Assembly: GCA_910585075.1 (NCBI GenBank)
Contig: CAJUED010000025.1
Span: forward strand, 1-53,145
Reading direction: 5' to 3'
DNA: 53,145 nucleotides
DNA from: an uncultured Lachnospiraceae bacterium
GTDB lineage: Bacteria > Bacillota > Clostridia > Lachnospirales > Lachnospiraceae
Part shown: positions 42,643 to 51,556 of the stretch, piece after piece
Numbering within the stretch: position 1 is the first letter of the stretch
Layout of the letters: every line of letters starts with the position of its first letter
Program-made: the position numbers and the translations under genes
Notes under the pieces: generated by a model
The model's input: only the letters and a program-made list of their open reading frames with translations
Database searches by the model: none
Told to the model about the DNA's origin: nothing

Positions 42643-43602
42643 ATGAAAACAAAAACGGCGGTTTTAATAGAACCCGGAAAATTTTCCATCAAGGAGAGGG
42701 ACATTACCCTTAAGCCTGACGAGGTGATTGTCCGTGTGGAAGTGTGCGGGTTATGCAATTGGGAGCTGAATCATTTTAAGGGATTGATTGGAAAGGCGCC
42801 CATGACTCTGGGCCATGAGTGGGCGGGAATCGTGGTTGAAACCGGCGCCCAGACCAGGAAATTAAAGGTGGGAGACAAGGTTACGGTTCTGCCTGACCGC
42901 CTGGAGGGCTTTTCCCAATATGCGGCGGTTAAGGAAGAATTTTGTTTCCTTTTAAATGAGGATATTGATGTAAAAAAAGCGTTTTTGGAGCCCTTAAAAT
43001 GCGTCACCACCGTCCTCCATGCCGCCGCTCCAAAAGCCGGGGACTATGGAGTGATCGTAGGCTGTGGGCCTATGGGACTATGGTGCACACAGGCTCTTAA
43101 GGGACACCTCCTTGCAGGACTCATTGCAATTGATGTGGATGATGAAAAGCTGGCTCTGGCAAAAGAAATGGGCGCATCCGCTCTCATCAACAGCCAAAAG
43201 GAAAATGCACCTGAGAAAATCAGGGAACTTACAGGGGGACATATGGCGGATTTTGTCATTGAAGGCACCGGCCTGCCCGCCCTTATGGAGACCTGCGCAG
43301 ATTATCTGAAGGACGGCCCTTCACGTCTGTGCATTATGAGTTATTATGAATCTGAAATGGCCGGCTTTGATTTCAGAAAGTTTTTGGACAAGGGGACAAC
43401 GATTTTTACGCCCCATCCGGTATCGGATCCTCTGCAGCTTGACACGGCAAGGCGGGCTGCTGCTCTGATCAACAACGGTACTTACCATATGGATGGTATT
43501 ATTTCCCATACCTTCCGTCTTGACGAAATACAGGAAGCTTTTGATGCTTTAAGCCATAAACCAAAGGGCTTTATCAAAGGTGTCGTCTATCCAAATGACT
43601 GA
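42643..43602 (+). CDS. Zinc-dependent MDR alcohol/sugar dehydrogenase
   Basis: 319 aa. CGLCNWELNHF and GHEWAG supply the catalytic zinc ligands; the Rossmann motif is VIVGCGPMGLW followed by IDVDD. The four-cysteine structural zinc loop is absent, making it shorter than classic enzymes (about 345 aa). Likely oxidises a sugar alcohol with NAD. ATG 42643 is behind GGGGG; the ATG at 42631 overlaps that site and was rejected. It lies 200 bp after the AraC gene with a structured leader of its own. Confidence 0.9.
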   Translation: MKTKTAVLIEPGKFSIKERDITLKPDEVIVRVEVCGLCNWELNHFKGLIGKAPMTLGHEWAGIVVETGAQTRKLKVGDKVTVLPDRLEGFSQYAAVKEEFCFLLNEDIDVKKAFLEPLKCVTTVLHAAAPKAGDYGVIVGCGPMGLWCTQALKGHLLAGLIAIDVDDEKLALAKEMGASALINSQKENAPEKIRELTGGHMADFVIEGTGLPALMETCADYLKDGPSRLCIMSYYESEMAGFDFRKFLDKGTTIFTPHPVSDPLQLDTARRAAALINNGTYHMDGIISHTFRLDEIQEAFDALSHKPKGFIKGVVYPND

Positions 43603-43666
43603 CGGTTAAGTGCCTCATGATACCAATTTTCACCGAGCATATTCTTATTTTTCTTTTTCATTGGAC

Positions 43667-43707
43667 AGGAAAACCCCCGCGGCTCCACCGGCCGCAGGGG
43701 TTTTCCT
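43667..43707. terminator. Bidirectional terminator between convergent genes
   Basis: AGGAAAACCCC...GGGGTTTTCCT with a GCGGC/GCCGC inner stem. A and T flanks serve both the dehydrogenase (plus) and htpG (minus). Confidence 0.85.
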
Positions 43708-43820
43708 ATCTCCGGCAAATGTCACATACTGCATCTGCCTTTTATTTTGTATCAATTCAGTTCACATCATTTGCTCAACATATTTATAACACTTTCCACC
43801 GTTCCGGCTAAACTGTTACT

Positions 43821-46052
43821 TTATTTTGTTAAAAGCATCATAATATCATTGCTTCGTGCCACAAACTTGCTCATAGCCTCGGGCTCAAGAGGTGCGTGCT
43901 GCAAAAGCGCAAGGTCATAGAGCTGTTCACAAATCATATTCACATTGTTTCCTTCGGTATTATCCATCACATACTGTACAAGAGGATGATTTGCATTCAA
44001 AATCAGGGTTTCCCCTTCCTTGCCCATAGCGCCCATGTCCATACCGGGCATGGAGTACATCTTCATCATATCCTGCATCCTTCTGCTCTCCTCGGAGAGG
44101 GTAATCATGGAGGATATCTTCTTGTTTTTCAGCTTTTCCACCTTGATGGTAATCTTATCTTTTTTAAGAGCCTTCTTCATCACCTTGCCGATAGCCTCAG
44201 CCGCTGCCTCAAGCTCCTTGGCAGTCTTCTTATTGGTCTTTGCACGGAAGGTATCCGTAAGGTCAGCGTCAATTCTCTGGAACTTAATGCCTTCGTTCTT
44301 TGCCTCTAACTGAGAAATAAAAGGCTGGTCGATATTGTGGGTGAGGATAACAGCGTCCATCTTGGCAGCCTTAAACATGCTGATGTACTGGCTCTGCTGT
44401 TTCTCGTCGGTTACGTAGTAGATAACCTTTTCCTTCTTTTCTTCCTCATCCTCGTCGTCTTCTGCGGCGTCAGCATCTTCTCCGGCGGTAATTACATTGC
44501 CGTCAGCGTCCACTACTTCCGCGGACTGACCTTCCTGTACATCCTCCGCACCTGCAGCGTCAGCGCCTTCACCGTCAGTAACCACGTTGCCGTCAGCGTC
44601 TACCACTTCAGCGGTTTCCGCCCTCTCAGCCTGGTCATCCCCGGCTGTCTGACTTTCTTCTGCGGACTGAGTCTCCTGTCCCTCTTTATTTTCTTTTTCC
44701 GCTTCTATCTCATCCGGGTCTGTCTTATTCACTTCAAGACACTCGGGAAGTGTCAGGTATTTGCCCTCTAAGTTCTTAAACAGAATGTAATCCGTCATTT
44801 TCTCACAGAACTTGTCGTCACGCAGGCATCCGTACTTGATAAAAGGACTGATATCATCCCAGTACTTGTCGTATTCTTCCTTCTCAGTCTTGCACATTCC
44901 GGAGAGCTTATCTGCAACCTTCTTTGTGATATAATCGGAAATCTTCTTCACAAATCCGTCGTTCTGCAGAGCGCTTCTGGACACATTAAGAGGCAGGTCA
45001 GGACAGTCGATTACGCCCTTTAACAGCATCAGGAATTCAGGGATTACCTCCTTGATGTTATCTGCAATAAACACCTGATTGTTGTACAGCTTAATCACAC
45101 CTTCAATGGACTCGTACTCCATGTTAATCTTAGGGAAGTACAAAATACCTTTTAAGTTGAAAGGGTAATCCATATTTAAATGAATCCAGAACAGAGGCTC
45201 CTTGTAATCCATGAAAACCTTGCGGTAAAATTCCAGATATTCTTCTCTGGTACACTCGTTGGGGTGCTTCATCCAAAGAGGATTGGTCTCGTTCAAAAGC
45301 TCGGGACGTTTTACAATCTTATATCTTAATTTGTCTTCTTCCTTCTCCGGCTTGATTTCCTCTACCACCGTATCCGTATCCAGCTTCTCGTCCGCGTCTA
45401 TTGTCTGGGTGTCTGTGGTATTTTCCTTGGAAAGATAAATCTCCGTAGGCATGAAGGAACAGTATTTCTTCAATACCTCTCTTGCCTTATATTCATTGCA
45501 GAACTCAAGCACATCCTCGTTTACAAAAAGGGTAACTGTGGTACCAACCTCAGTCCTATCGCCCTCCCGCATGTCAAATTCCGTGCCGCCGTCGCATTCC
45601 CAGTGAACCGGCACTGCGCCCTCCTGCCAGGAGAGGGAATCAATATGCACCTCGTCCGCCACCATGAAAGCGGAATAAAATCCCAGACCGAAATGTCCGA
45701 TAATCTGATCCTCGTTGGTCTTGTCCTTATACTTTGCAATAAAGTCCGTAGCCCCTGAAAAGGCAATCTGATTGATGTACTCCTCCACCTCGTCAGCGGT
45801 CATACCAACGCCGTTGTCGATAAATTTAAGGGTTTTCGCCTCGGGATTTACCATAATCTGAATCTTTCCTTTATAATCCTCCGGCAGGGAATACTCTCCC
45901 ATCATATCCAGTTTTTTAAGCTTGGTGATAGCGTCGCATCCGTTGGACACCAGTTCCCTGAAAAAAATGTCATGGTCTGAGTACAGCCACTTTTTAATAA
46001 TCGGGAAAATATTTTCACTGTTGATTGATAAGTTTCCGTGTTTTTCTGCCAC
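43821..46052 (-). CDS. htpG: Chaperone HtpG (Hsp90) with acidic linker insertion
   Basis: 743 aa. The ATP-binding GHKL domain is clear (FFRELVSNGCDAITKL, FIDNGVGM, IGHFGLGFYSAFMV). The middle domain and C-terminal dimerisation domain follow. Bacterial HtpG is usually about 620-640 aa; the excess is a Glu/Asp-rich insertion at about 450-535 that contains two copies of AEVVDADGNV(V/I)T. It folds client proteins in the cytoplasm. The start is GTG at 46052 behind AAAGGAG. A CIRCE element and a sigma-A promoter upstream indicate heat-shock control by HrcA. Confidence 0.95.
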   Translation of the reverse strand: MAEKHGNLSINSENIFPIIKKWLYSDHDIFFRELVSNGCDAITKLKKLDMMGEYSLPEDYKGKIQIMVNPEAKTLKFIDNGVGMTADEVEEYINQIAFSGATDFIAKYKDKTNEDQIIGHFGLGFYSAFMVADEVHIDSLSWQEGAVPVHWECDGGTEFDMREGDRTEVGTTVTLFVNEDVLEFCNEYKAREVLKKYCSFMPTEIYLSKENTTDTQTIDADEKLDTDTVVEEIKPEKEEDKLRYKIVKRPELLNETNPLWMKHPNECTREEYLEFYRKVFMDYKEPLFWIHLNMDYPFNLKGILYFPKINMEYESIEGVIKLYNNQVFIADNIKEVIPEFLMLLKGVIDCPDLPLNVSRSALQNDGFVKKISDYITKKVADKLSGMCKTEKEEYDKYWDDISPFIKYGCLRDDKFCEKMTDYILFKNLEGKYLTLPECLEVNKTDPDEIEAEKENKEGQETQSAEESQTAGDDQAERAETAEVVDADGNVVTDGEGADAAGAEDVQEGQSAEVVDADGNVITAGEDADAAEDDEDEEEKKEKVIYYVTDEKQQSQYISMFKAAKMDAVILTHNIDQPFISQLEAKNEGIKFQRIDADLTDTFRAKTNKKTAKELEAAAEAIGKVMKKALKKDKITIKVEKLKNKKISSMITLSEESRRMQDMMKMYSMPGMDMGAMGKEGETLILNANHPLVQYVMDNTEGNNVNMICEQLYDLALLQHAPLEPEAMSKFVARSNDIMMLLTK

Positions 46053-46193
46053 GATAATTCACTCCTTTTTCTTTGCTGATAAATTTCCTTTTGCTTTTAC
46101 CCGCAGATGTGCTTCGCAATTATTAAGCTCAGGACGTTGCATCTTACTACCTGCCCAGTTGTTACGATATTTCACATCTTTTTACTAAAACAA

Positions 46194-46222
46194 AGTGTAA
46201 TTCCCTTTTTCGTAAAAGTCAA
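46194..46222 (-). promoter_or_regulatory. htpG promoter
   Basis: Minus strand TTGACT (46217-46222), 17 bp, TACACT (46194-46199). Leaves a leader of about 135 nt. Confidence 0.65.
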
Positions 46223-46229
46223 GAAAAAA

Positions 46230-46256
46230 TTAGCACTCATTTCAAATGAGTGCTAG
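46230..46256. promoter_or_regulatory. CIRCE operator for HrcA
   Basis: TTAGCACTC-N9-GAGTGCTAG, matching the CIRCE consensus (TTAGCACTC-N9-GAGTGCTAA) at 17 of 18 arm positions. It lies just upstream of the htpG -35 element. In many Firmicutes CIRCE precedes groE and hrcA; control of htpG is less common. Confidence 0.9.
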
Positions 46257-46265
46257 TAATTACTC

Positions 46266-46286
46266 AAAAACCTTGTATTTTCAAGG
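46266..46286 (-). terminator. Terminator of the foldase gene
   Basis: Minus strand CCTTG-AAAATA-CAAGG followed by TTTTTG, 25 nt past the foldase stop and just before CIRCE. Confidence 0.8.
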
Positions 46287-46310
46287 CATCCCATAATTCT
46301 AAAATTTTTA

Positions 46311-47366
46311 TTAACTAAAATACTGATTATAAATATCAAAAAAATCCTTCGTAACCACCTCATCATTTTGGATAAAAGAAACCGTCTCCCATAATTCGTC
46401 ATTCAAAGACCGGGCCAGGGATTTTACAAAGACATCGTACTCCTGTCCAAACACTTCCTCCCGCCTTTTTTCCACAATCTTGACCTTGTTTGCGTCGGTT
46501 TCCTCCCGGTTAAAGGTACTGATACAGCGAATCACATGGTAGCCGTCTCCTGCCTCCACAACATCGCTGATTTCACCGGTTTCCAGATTAAAGGCGGCCT
46601 CCTCAAAGGCCGGGTCCATCTCCCCCTTACCGAAGGACCAGGTTCCCCGTTCCCCCTCGCTGTAAGTGAGTACCAATTCCTCGAAATCGCTGTCCTCCTG
46701 CTGTGCCAGCTCTAAAATTTCCTCCGCCTGCCGTTTCACGTCCAGCTTTGCATTTTCAGAGTATTCGATTCTTTTCCCGGCGCCGTCCATGGAATAGGTC
46801 TTGAGCAGAATGTCCTGCACCGTGATGGTTCTTGCCTCGTCGTCGCTGATTTCTGGGTTGATGTCCTTGATGATAAATTCATATACCTTATTGGCAAGGG
46901 CAAACTCCCCGTAAAGATTAAAAATGGTTTCCTCCGTCACCTGCATGGCTTCCCGCTCCGCCGGATTTAAGGTTTCAAAATATGCGGCGGCCGCTTCCCG
47001 GACGGTTTTCAGTTCCCCCTCGTCAAGCTCAACTCCGTGCTGTCCCGCCAAAAGGTTCATGGTCTTAATCTGGGCCAGCTGGGCAAGAACTGTTTCTTTC
47101 ACACTCTCCTCAAGGGTAATGCCATTTAAGCCGGTTTCCCAGATTTCCTTGCCATACACACTCTCGTACTGGTCCTGGGTGTTGGTCAGGTAGACCATCA
47201 CCTCAGGCAGGGTACAGGACATGGTTTCTATACGGAAAACCTCGTCCTTTTTAAAGCCTGTGGTGAGTACAAGCTTTGTATCTTTATTTACGCTCCCGCA
47301 GCCTGCCGCTGTCAAAATAAGCAGGCTCAAAAGGAGCGCCATTATAAACTTCTTTCTTTTCTTCAT
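46311..47366 (-). CDS. PrsA/SurA-like peptidyl-prolyl isomerase lipoprotein
   Basis: 351 aa. Signal peptide with lipobox TAAGC (Cys about 23), a SurA-type helical N-terminal domain, and a parvulin domain (about 195-290) with LVLTYSEGERGTWSFGKGEM and GYHVIRC. It would help fold secreted proteins on the outer face of the membrane. ATG 47366 overlaps the stop of the FAD oxidoreductase gene (ATGA), so the two are translationally coupled. Confidence 0.9.
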   Translation of the reverse strand: MKKRKKFIMALLLSLLILTAAGCGSVNKDTKLVLTTGFKKDEVFRIETMSCTLPEVMVYLTNTQDQYESVYGKEIWETGLNGITLEESVKETVLAQLAQIKTMNLLAGQHGVELDEGELKTVREAAAAYFETLNPAEREAMQVTEETIFNLYGEFALANKVYEFIIKDINPEISDDEARTITVQDILLKTYSMDGAGKRIEYSENAKLDVKRQAEEILELAQQEDSDFEELVLTYSEGERGTWSFGKGEMDPAFEEAAFNLETGEISDVVEAGDGYHVIRCISTFNREETDANKVKIVEKRREEVFGQEYDVFVKSLARSLNDELWETVSFIQNDEVVTKDFFDIYNQYFS

Positions 47367-48766
47367 ACCTCCAATTTCCTCAAGATACTTCTCGCCACAC
47401 TGATTCCGTTAGCGGAAGCCTGCTGCAGGCCTCTTGTCACGCCTGCTCCGTCCCCGATTGCCCGAAGTCCTTTTATGCTGGTCTCAAAATCCTGATTGAC
47501 CACAACCCTGTTGGAATAGAATTTTACCTCCACACCGTAAAGCAGTGTCTCGTCCGCTGCAATTCCCGGCGTAATTTTGTCCAGGGCCAGCAGCATCTCC
47601 TCAATATCCACCATAATCCTGTGAGGGAATACCAGTGACAAATCTCCCGGCACAGCATCCTTTAAGGTAGGCATCAGGTTATTACGGCAAAGCCGCTCCT
47701 CCGTGGTCCGCCTGCCCCTTCTGAAGTCCCCAAAGGTCTGCACCAGTATCTTTCCGCCGCAGAGCATATTGGAAAGCCTTGCTATATGCTTGCCGTACTC
47801 AATGGGCGTCTTGAAGGGCTTGGTAAAGTTTTTGCTCACCAATATGGCAAAGTTTGTATTGTCGGTTTTATAATCTTTAGATTTATAAGCGTGACCGTTC
47901 ACCACCGCAAGGCCGCCCTCATAATATTCCGTGGCAACCTCCCCGGAGGGGTTTGTACAGAAAGTACGCACCTTATCGTCAAAAGTAGGGGTATAATAAA
48001 TCAACTTCGCTTCATAGAGATTTTCGTTGAGGAACTGCATCACCTCATCCCGAACCTCCACCCGGACGCCGATATCCACCGTTCCCGGGGTGGTCTCTAT
48101 GCCGATTTCACCGCATTTGTCCTTAAACCAGTCTGCGCCCTCACGGCCCACCGCTGACACTACTTCACCCGCGTAAAAACAGTCTCCCTTATCGGTCTTG
48201 ATGCCCACAGCCCTGCCTTCTTCCACCAGAATTTCTTCCACCATGGTGTTGAAAATAAGGGTCACGCCCTCCTTTTCCAGATGGTGCTGGAGTTTTTCGT
48301 AAATCTTGTAGCCTTCCTCGGTTCCCAGATGACGGATGGGACATTCCACCAGCTTTAAATTGGCATTGATTGCCTTCCGGCGGATTTCCCTGATTTCCGC
48401 CTGCTTGTCGATTCCGTAAACGTTGGTGTCCGCACCAAATTTCAGATAAATATTATCCGATTCTTTGATAAGTTCCTGAGTTTTCTCATAGCCAAGGAGC
48501 GCAGGCAAATTTCCCCCTACATCCGGGGAAAGAGACAGCTTTCCATCGGAAAAAGCACCGGCTCCCGCAAACCCTGTGGTAATGGAGCAGGGCTTACAGC
48601 CCACGCACTCTTTGGTAACACGCTTCGGGCACTGGCGTTTTTCAATGGAGCGTCCCTTCTCCACAACCAGTACCTTTAAATCCTTATTTTTATCCATTAA
48701 TTCATAGGCACAGAAAATCCCCCCAGGACCAGCGCCGATAATAATCACATCAAATTTGTTTTCCAT
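47363..48766 (-). CDS. FAD-dependent oxidoreductase
   Basis: 467 aa. VIIIGAGPGGIFCAYEL binds the FAD ADP moiety; ECVGCKPC and GFAGAGAFSDGKLSLS, and the C-terminal RAIGDGAGVTRGLQQASANG, are characteristic of a conserved Clostridia flavoprotein family of unknown substrate. The C-x-x-C pair could be redox-active. GAGGTAAGT precedes ATG 48766. It lies 61 bp after sbcC and overlaps the foldase gene, forming a run sbcD-sbcC-FAD-foldase. Confidence 0.88.
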   Translation of the reverse strand: MENKFDVIIIGAGPGGIFCAYELMDKNKDLKVLVVEKGRSIEKRQCPKRVTKECVGCKPCSITTGFAGAGAFSDGKLSLSPDVGGNLPALLGYEKTQELIKESDNIYLKFGADTNVYGIDKQAEIREIRRKAINANLKLVECPIRHLGTEEGYKIYEKLQHHLEKEGVTLIFNTMVEEILVEEGRAVGIKTDKGDCFYAGEVVSAVGREGADWFKDKCGEIGIETTPGTVDIGVRVEVRDEVMQFLNENLYEAKLIYYTPTFDDKVRTFCTNPSGEVATEYYEGGLAVVNGHAYKSKDYKTDNTNFAILVSKNFTKPFKTPIEYGKHIARLSNMLCGGKILVQTFGDFRRGRRTTEERLCRNNLMPTLKDAVPGDLSLVFPHRIMVDIEEMLLALDKITPGIAADETLLYGVEVKFYSNRVVVNQDFETSIKGLRAIGDGAGVTRGLQQASANGISVARSILRKLEV

Positions 48767-48806
48767 ACTTACCTCATTTCCGCGCCGCTTTGCCGCGCAT
48801 AAACAT
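48767..48806 (-). promoter_or_regulatory. Structured 5' leader, copy E with 10-codon uORF
   Basis: Core TGCGCGGCAAAGCGGCGCGG then AAATGAGG. It lacks the upstream stem. A uORF (48774-48806, MFMRGKAARK) ends within the ribosome-binding region of the FAD gene. Confidence 0.45.
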
Positions 48807-48827
48807 CAATCCATCTCTTTTCTTCTC

Positions 48828-51434
48828 TTAGGATACCATAACACGCGCCTTGCTTCCAGCATTAGTTTTCTCGATTTGAATCTGGTTCCCGATTTTTTCC
48901 GCCAGCTCAGGCACGTGGGAGATAATACCAATCAATCTGTCTCTTTCCACCAGGCTTTGCAATGTACGACAGGCCTGCTCTAAAGATTCGCTGTCAAGGC
49001 TTCCAAAGCCTTCGTCCACAAACAATGCCTCCACTCTGATTCCTCCGCTGGCAGACTGCACCACATCGCTCATGCCAAGGGCTAAGGCCAGAGAGGCCTT
49101 AAAGGTCTCCCCACCTGAAAGGGTTTTCACCGAGCGGTATTTTCCCGTGTAGTAATCCATCACTTCAATCTCCAGATTATCTTTGCTTCTGCCGTCGCTA
49201 ATCTGCTCCGCCCGCTTTAGCTCGTACCTTCCGCCGCTCATCAGGTGCAGCCTTATGTTGGCGGCCAGCAGGATATCCTCAAAATAGGAGGCCAGCACAT
49301 ACTGCTCAAAAACCAGTCTCTTTTTATTATTCCCATTTGCCGCGTCGTCTAAATCCTTGATAAGACTGTATCTGTTCATCAATTCCTCGAGCTGCTTTTG
49401 CTTCTCTGCAAGGGAGACAATTCCTTTTTTCAATCCCTGGAGCTTATTTTCCAGTTCAAGATGGGCGTCCAAAAGCTCTTTTCCCTCCGCTCTGGCTTTT
49501 TCCAGCTCATCCGCCAGCTTCTCTCCGTCTTCAGGTTTGGATTTTCCTGTTTCCTCCAAAAGATGGGCTATCATCTGACCACACAGGCTGCACTCCTGCC
49601 GATAGCCCTCGATTTCGCTGCGAAGGAGGGCGGTCTCCTTTTCATCTTTCAGGACTTTCCGGTAATCTTCCTCCCGGGCAAAGCCCGCTTTTTCCAGCTT
49701 TTCTCTAAAATCCTTTAAAAGCTTTTCCAGATTTTCCCGGCTCTGCAAAAGCTCTTTCTTTCGCTTCTCCTGGCTTTCCGTTCGCTCCTGAATCTGCACA
49801 AGCCTCTGCTCATACTGCCTTATCTGCTTTTCAAATGCTTCCCTGGCATTGGCCTCTATGTAGGCGGAAGTTTCCGGCTGTCTCTCCTTTTGTTTTTCCT
49901 CCAAAAGTCTTACTTTTTCCAGAAGCTCTCCCCGCTGACTTTGCAGCTGGATGGTCTGCGCCTTGGATGCCGCGGTTTTTCCATGAAGCTCCACCCGTTT
50001 TTTTTGGTGTTTTTCATAGCTCTCCTTCAGCCCTTTGACCTCACCTTCCGAGGGCAAAGCCGAAGAACCTTTTGCCGGATTTGGATGATGCACGGCGCCG
50101 CACACAGGGCAGGGGGCGCCTTCCGTGAGATTTTCTGCAAGAATTCCTGCAATCCCATGGCGGTAAGCCCGCTCCGCCTGCTCGTAAAGATACTTAGCCT
50201 CGTCCTCCGCCTTCTCGGCTTTCAGGTAATCCTTTTGCAGTCCTGCAAGCTCCTTTTCCTGCTTTGCACACCGTTTGTTTTCCTTCTCTAAGGCTTCTTT
50301 CGCCTCCCGGTAATTTTTCTCCTCCTCATAGCCAAGGGCAATTTCTTCCCGCCTTCCGTAGAAGTCCTCCTGAGACTCCTTTTGCCTCACAAGCTTTTCC
50401 AGGTCTTTTGCGGAAGTTTCCGTATCCTTTTCCAGTAAGCCGACACGCTCCTTTGCCGCCTGAACCTTCACGTCCGCAGGCTCTAAGGCCGCCGCTTTCT
50501 CCTGGAGCTTTAAGAGCAGCTCCTTTTCCTCCATCTCCTGCTGCCGCTGCAACAAAGCCTGCTGCCGGTTCTTTTCTTTTTCCAATTTTTCATGGAGACT
50601 GCGGATTTTTTCATTTTCCGCCACCCTGGCGGTAAGCTTTTGTATGAGCGCCTGATTTTCCCCATAGGCCTTTTGGCTCTCCTGCCATTTTTCCTTGACC
50701 TTTTTCTTTTCTTCTTTTAAAGAAACAATCACTCCCTCATAGAAATAGCTCTCTGCGCGCTCTAAGGCCGCCCCGTCCCTTAACAGCATTTCAATGTCTT
50801 CGTCCATCTTGTGACGGCATTCCATTACACTTTTGTAAATGCCGCCCGATTTTCCTTTCAGGGAGGCAGCCATTTTTTCATACAAATCCGTGCCGAAGAT
50901 TTCCCGGAAAATTTTGGTTTTTTCTGACGGAGCCGCGGACAAAAGTCTGGCAAACTCCCCCTGGGCAATCATGGACAGCTGCTTAAACTGGCGGTAATCC
51001 AGCCGCAAAAGCTCCTGTACCTTCTTTGTCACCTCACTGCCGCCCTCTATGCTCAGCCCGTCCGGGCCGGTCAGTACAGCCTTTTCTTTTTCTTTGGTAA
51101 GGGCTCTCTCGTCCCCTCCTTTTCGCTTCTTCGGGCGCATGTACTCCGGGTTCCGGTATATATGGTAATCCTGCCCTCCATGGGTCATAAACAGCTCCAC
51201 ATAAGTGGGCGTGTCCGCCCCGGCAAAGTCGCTGCGCACACTGTTTTTCTCCCGGGTGCCGCCGCTCATATTTCCGTACAGCGCATAGGTGATGGCATCA
51301 AAAATGGTGGTCTTTCCCGCCCCGGTCTGTCCGGTAATGAGGAAAAGGCCTCTCTCTTTAAATCCTGTAAAATCAATTTCCTGTTTTTCCCTGTAAGGCC
51401 CCCAGCCGCAGAGAATCAGTCTTACCGGTTTCAT
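48828..51434 (-). CDS. sbcC: Exonuclease subunit SbcC
   Basis: 868 aa SMC-like ATPase. Walker A GQTGAGKTTIFDAI near the N-terminus, long coiled coils, the zinc hook CPVCGAVHHP at about residue 443, signature TLSGGETFKASLAL and Walker B LFVDEGFGSLD. With SbcD it opens and degrades hairpins and protein-blocked DNA ends. GAGGTG precedes ATG 51434, which overlaps the stop of a 22-codon uORF in the leader. Unusually, sbcD and sbcC are 122 bp apart rather than overlapping. Confidence 0.96.
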   Translation of the reverse strand: MKPVRLILCGWGPYREKQEIDFTGFKERGLFLITGQTGAGKTTIFDAITYALYGNMSGGTREKNSVRSDFAGADTPTYVELFMTHGGQDYHIYRNPEYMRPKKRKGGDERALTKEKEKAVLTGPDGLSIEGGSEVTKKVQELLRLDYRQFKQLSMIAQGEFARLLSAAPSEKTKIFREIFGTDLYEKMAASLKGKSGGIYKSVMECRHKMDEDIEMLLRDGAALERAESYFYEGVIVSLKEEKKKVKEKWQESQKAYGENQALIQKLTARVAENEKIRSLHEKLEKEKNRQQALLQRQQEMEEKELLLKLQEKAAALEPADVKVQAAKERVGLLEKDTETSAKDLEKLVRQKESQEDFYGRREEIALGYEEEKNYREAKEALEKENKRCAKQEKELAGLQKDYLKAEKAEDEAKYLYEQAERAYRHGIAGILAENLTEGAPCPVCGAVHHPNPAKGSSALPSEGEVKGLKESYEKHQKKRVELHGKTAASKAQTIQLQSQRGELLEKVRLLEEKQKERQPETSAYIEANAREAFEKQIRQYEQRLVQIQERTESQEKRKKELLQSRENLEKLLKDFREKLEKAGFAREEDYRKVLKDEKETALLRSEIEGYRQECSLCGQMIAHLLEETGKSKPEDGEKLADELEKARAEGKELLDAHLELENKLQGLKKGIVSLAEKQKQLEELMNRYSLIKDLDDAANGNNKKRLVFEQYVLASYFEDILLAANIRLHLMSGGRYELKRAEQISDGRSKDNLEIEVMDYYTGKYRSVKTLSGGETFKASLALALGMSDVVQSASGGIRVEALFVDEGFGSLDSESLEQACRTLQSLVERDRLIGIISHVPELAEKIGNQIQIEKTNAGSKARVMVS

Positions 51435-51499
51435 AATTTCACCTCATTTCTGAGCTGCTTTTTGCGCATCTCCTGTCTCATACTTTTGAATGCGTTCAT
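51431..51499 (-). CDS. Leader peptide overlapping the sbcC start (uORF in leader copy D)
   Basis: 22 codons, MNAFKSMRQEMRKKQLRNEV then KL and stop; the TGA overlaps the sbcC ATG (ATGA), so translation would be coupled. Its second half encodes the conserved leader core (GCGCAAAAAGCAGCTCAG then AAATGAGG). The ribosome-binding site is modest (GGAG, 11 nt). Confidence 0.4.
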   Translation of the reverse strand: MNAFKSMRQEMRKKQLRNEVKL

Positions 51500-51556
51500 T
51501 TTCAAACACGCTCCAGACGTATAATTGTCAAAGGCTCATCATCTGCTTTGGACTTT

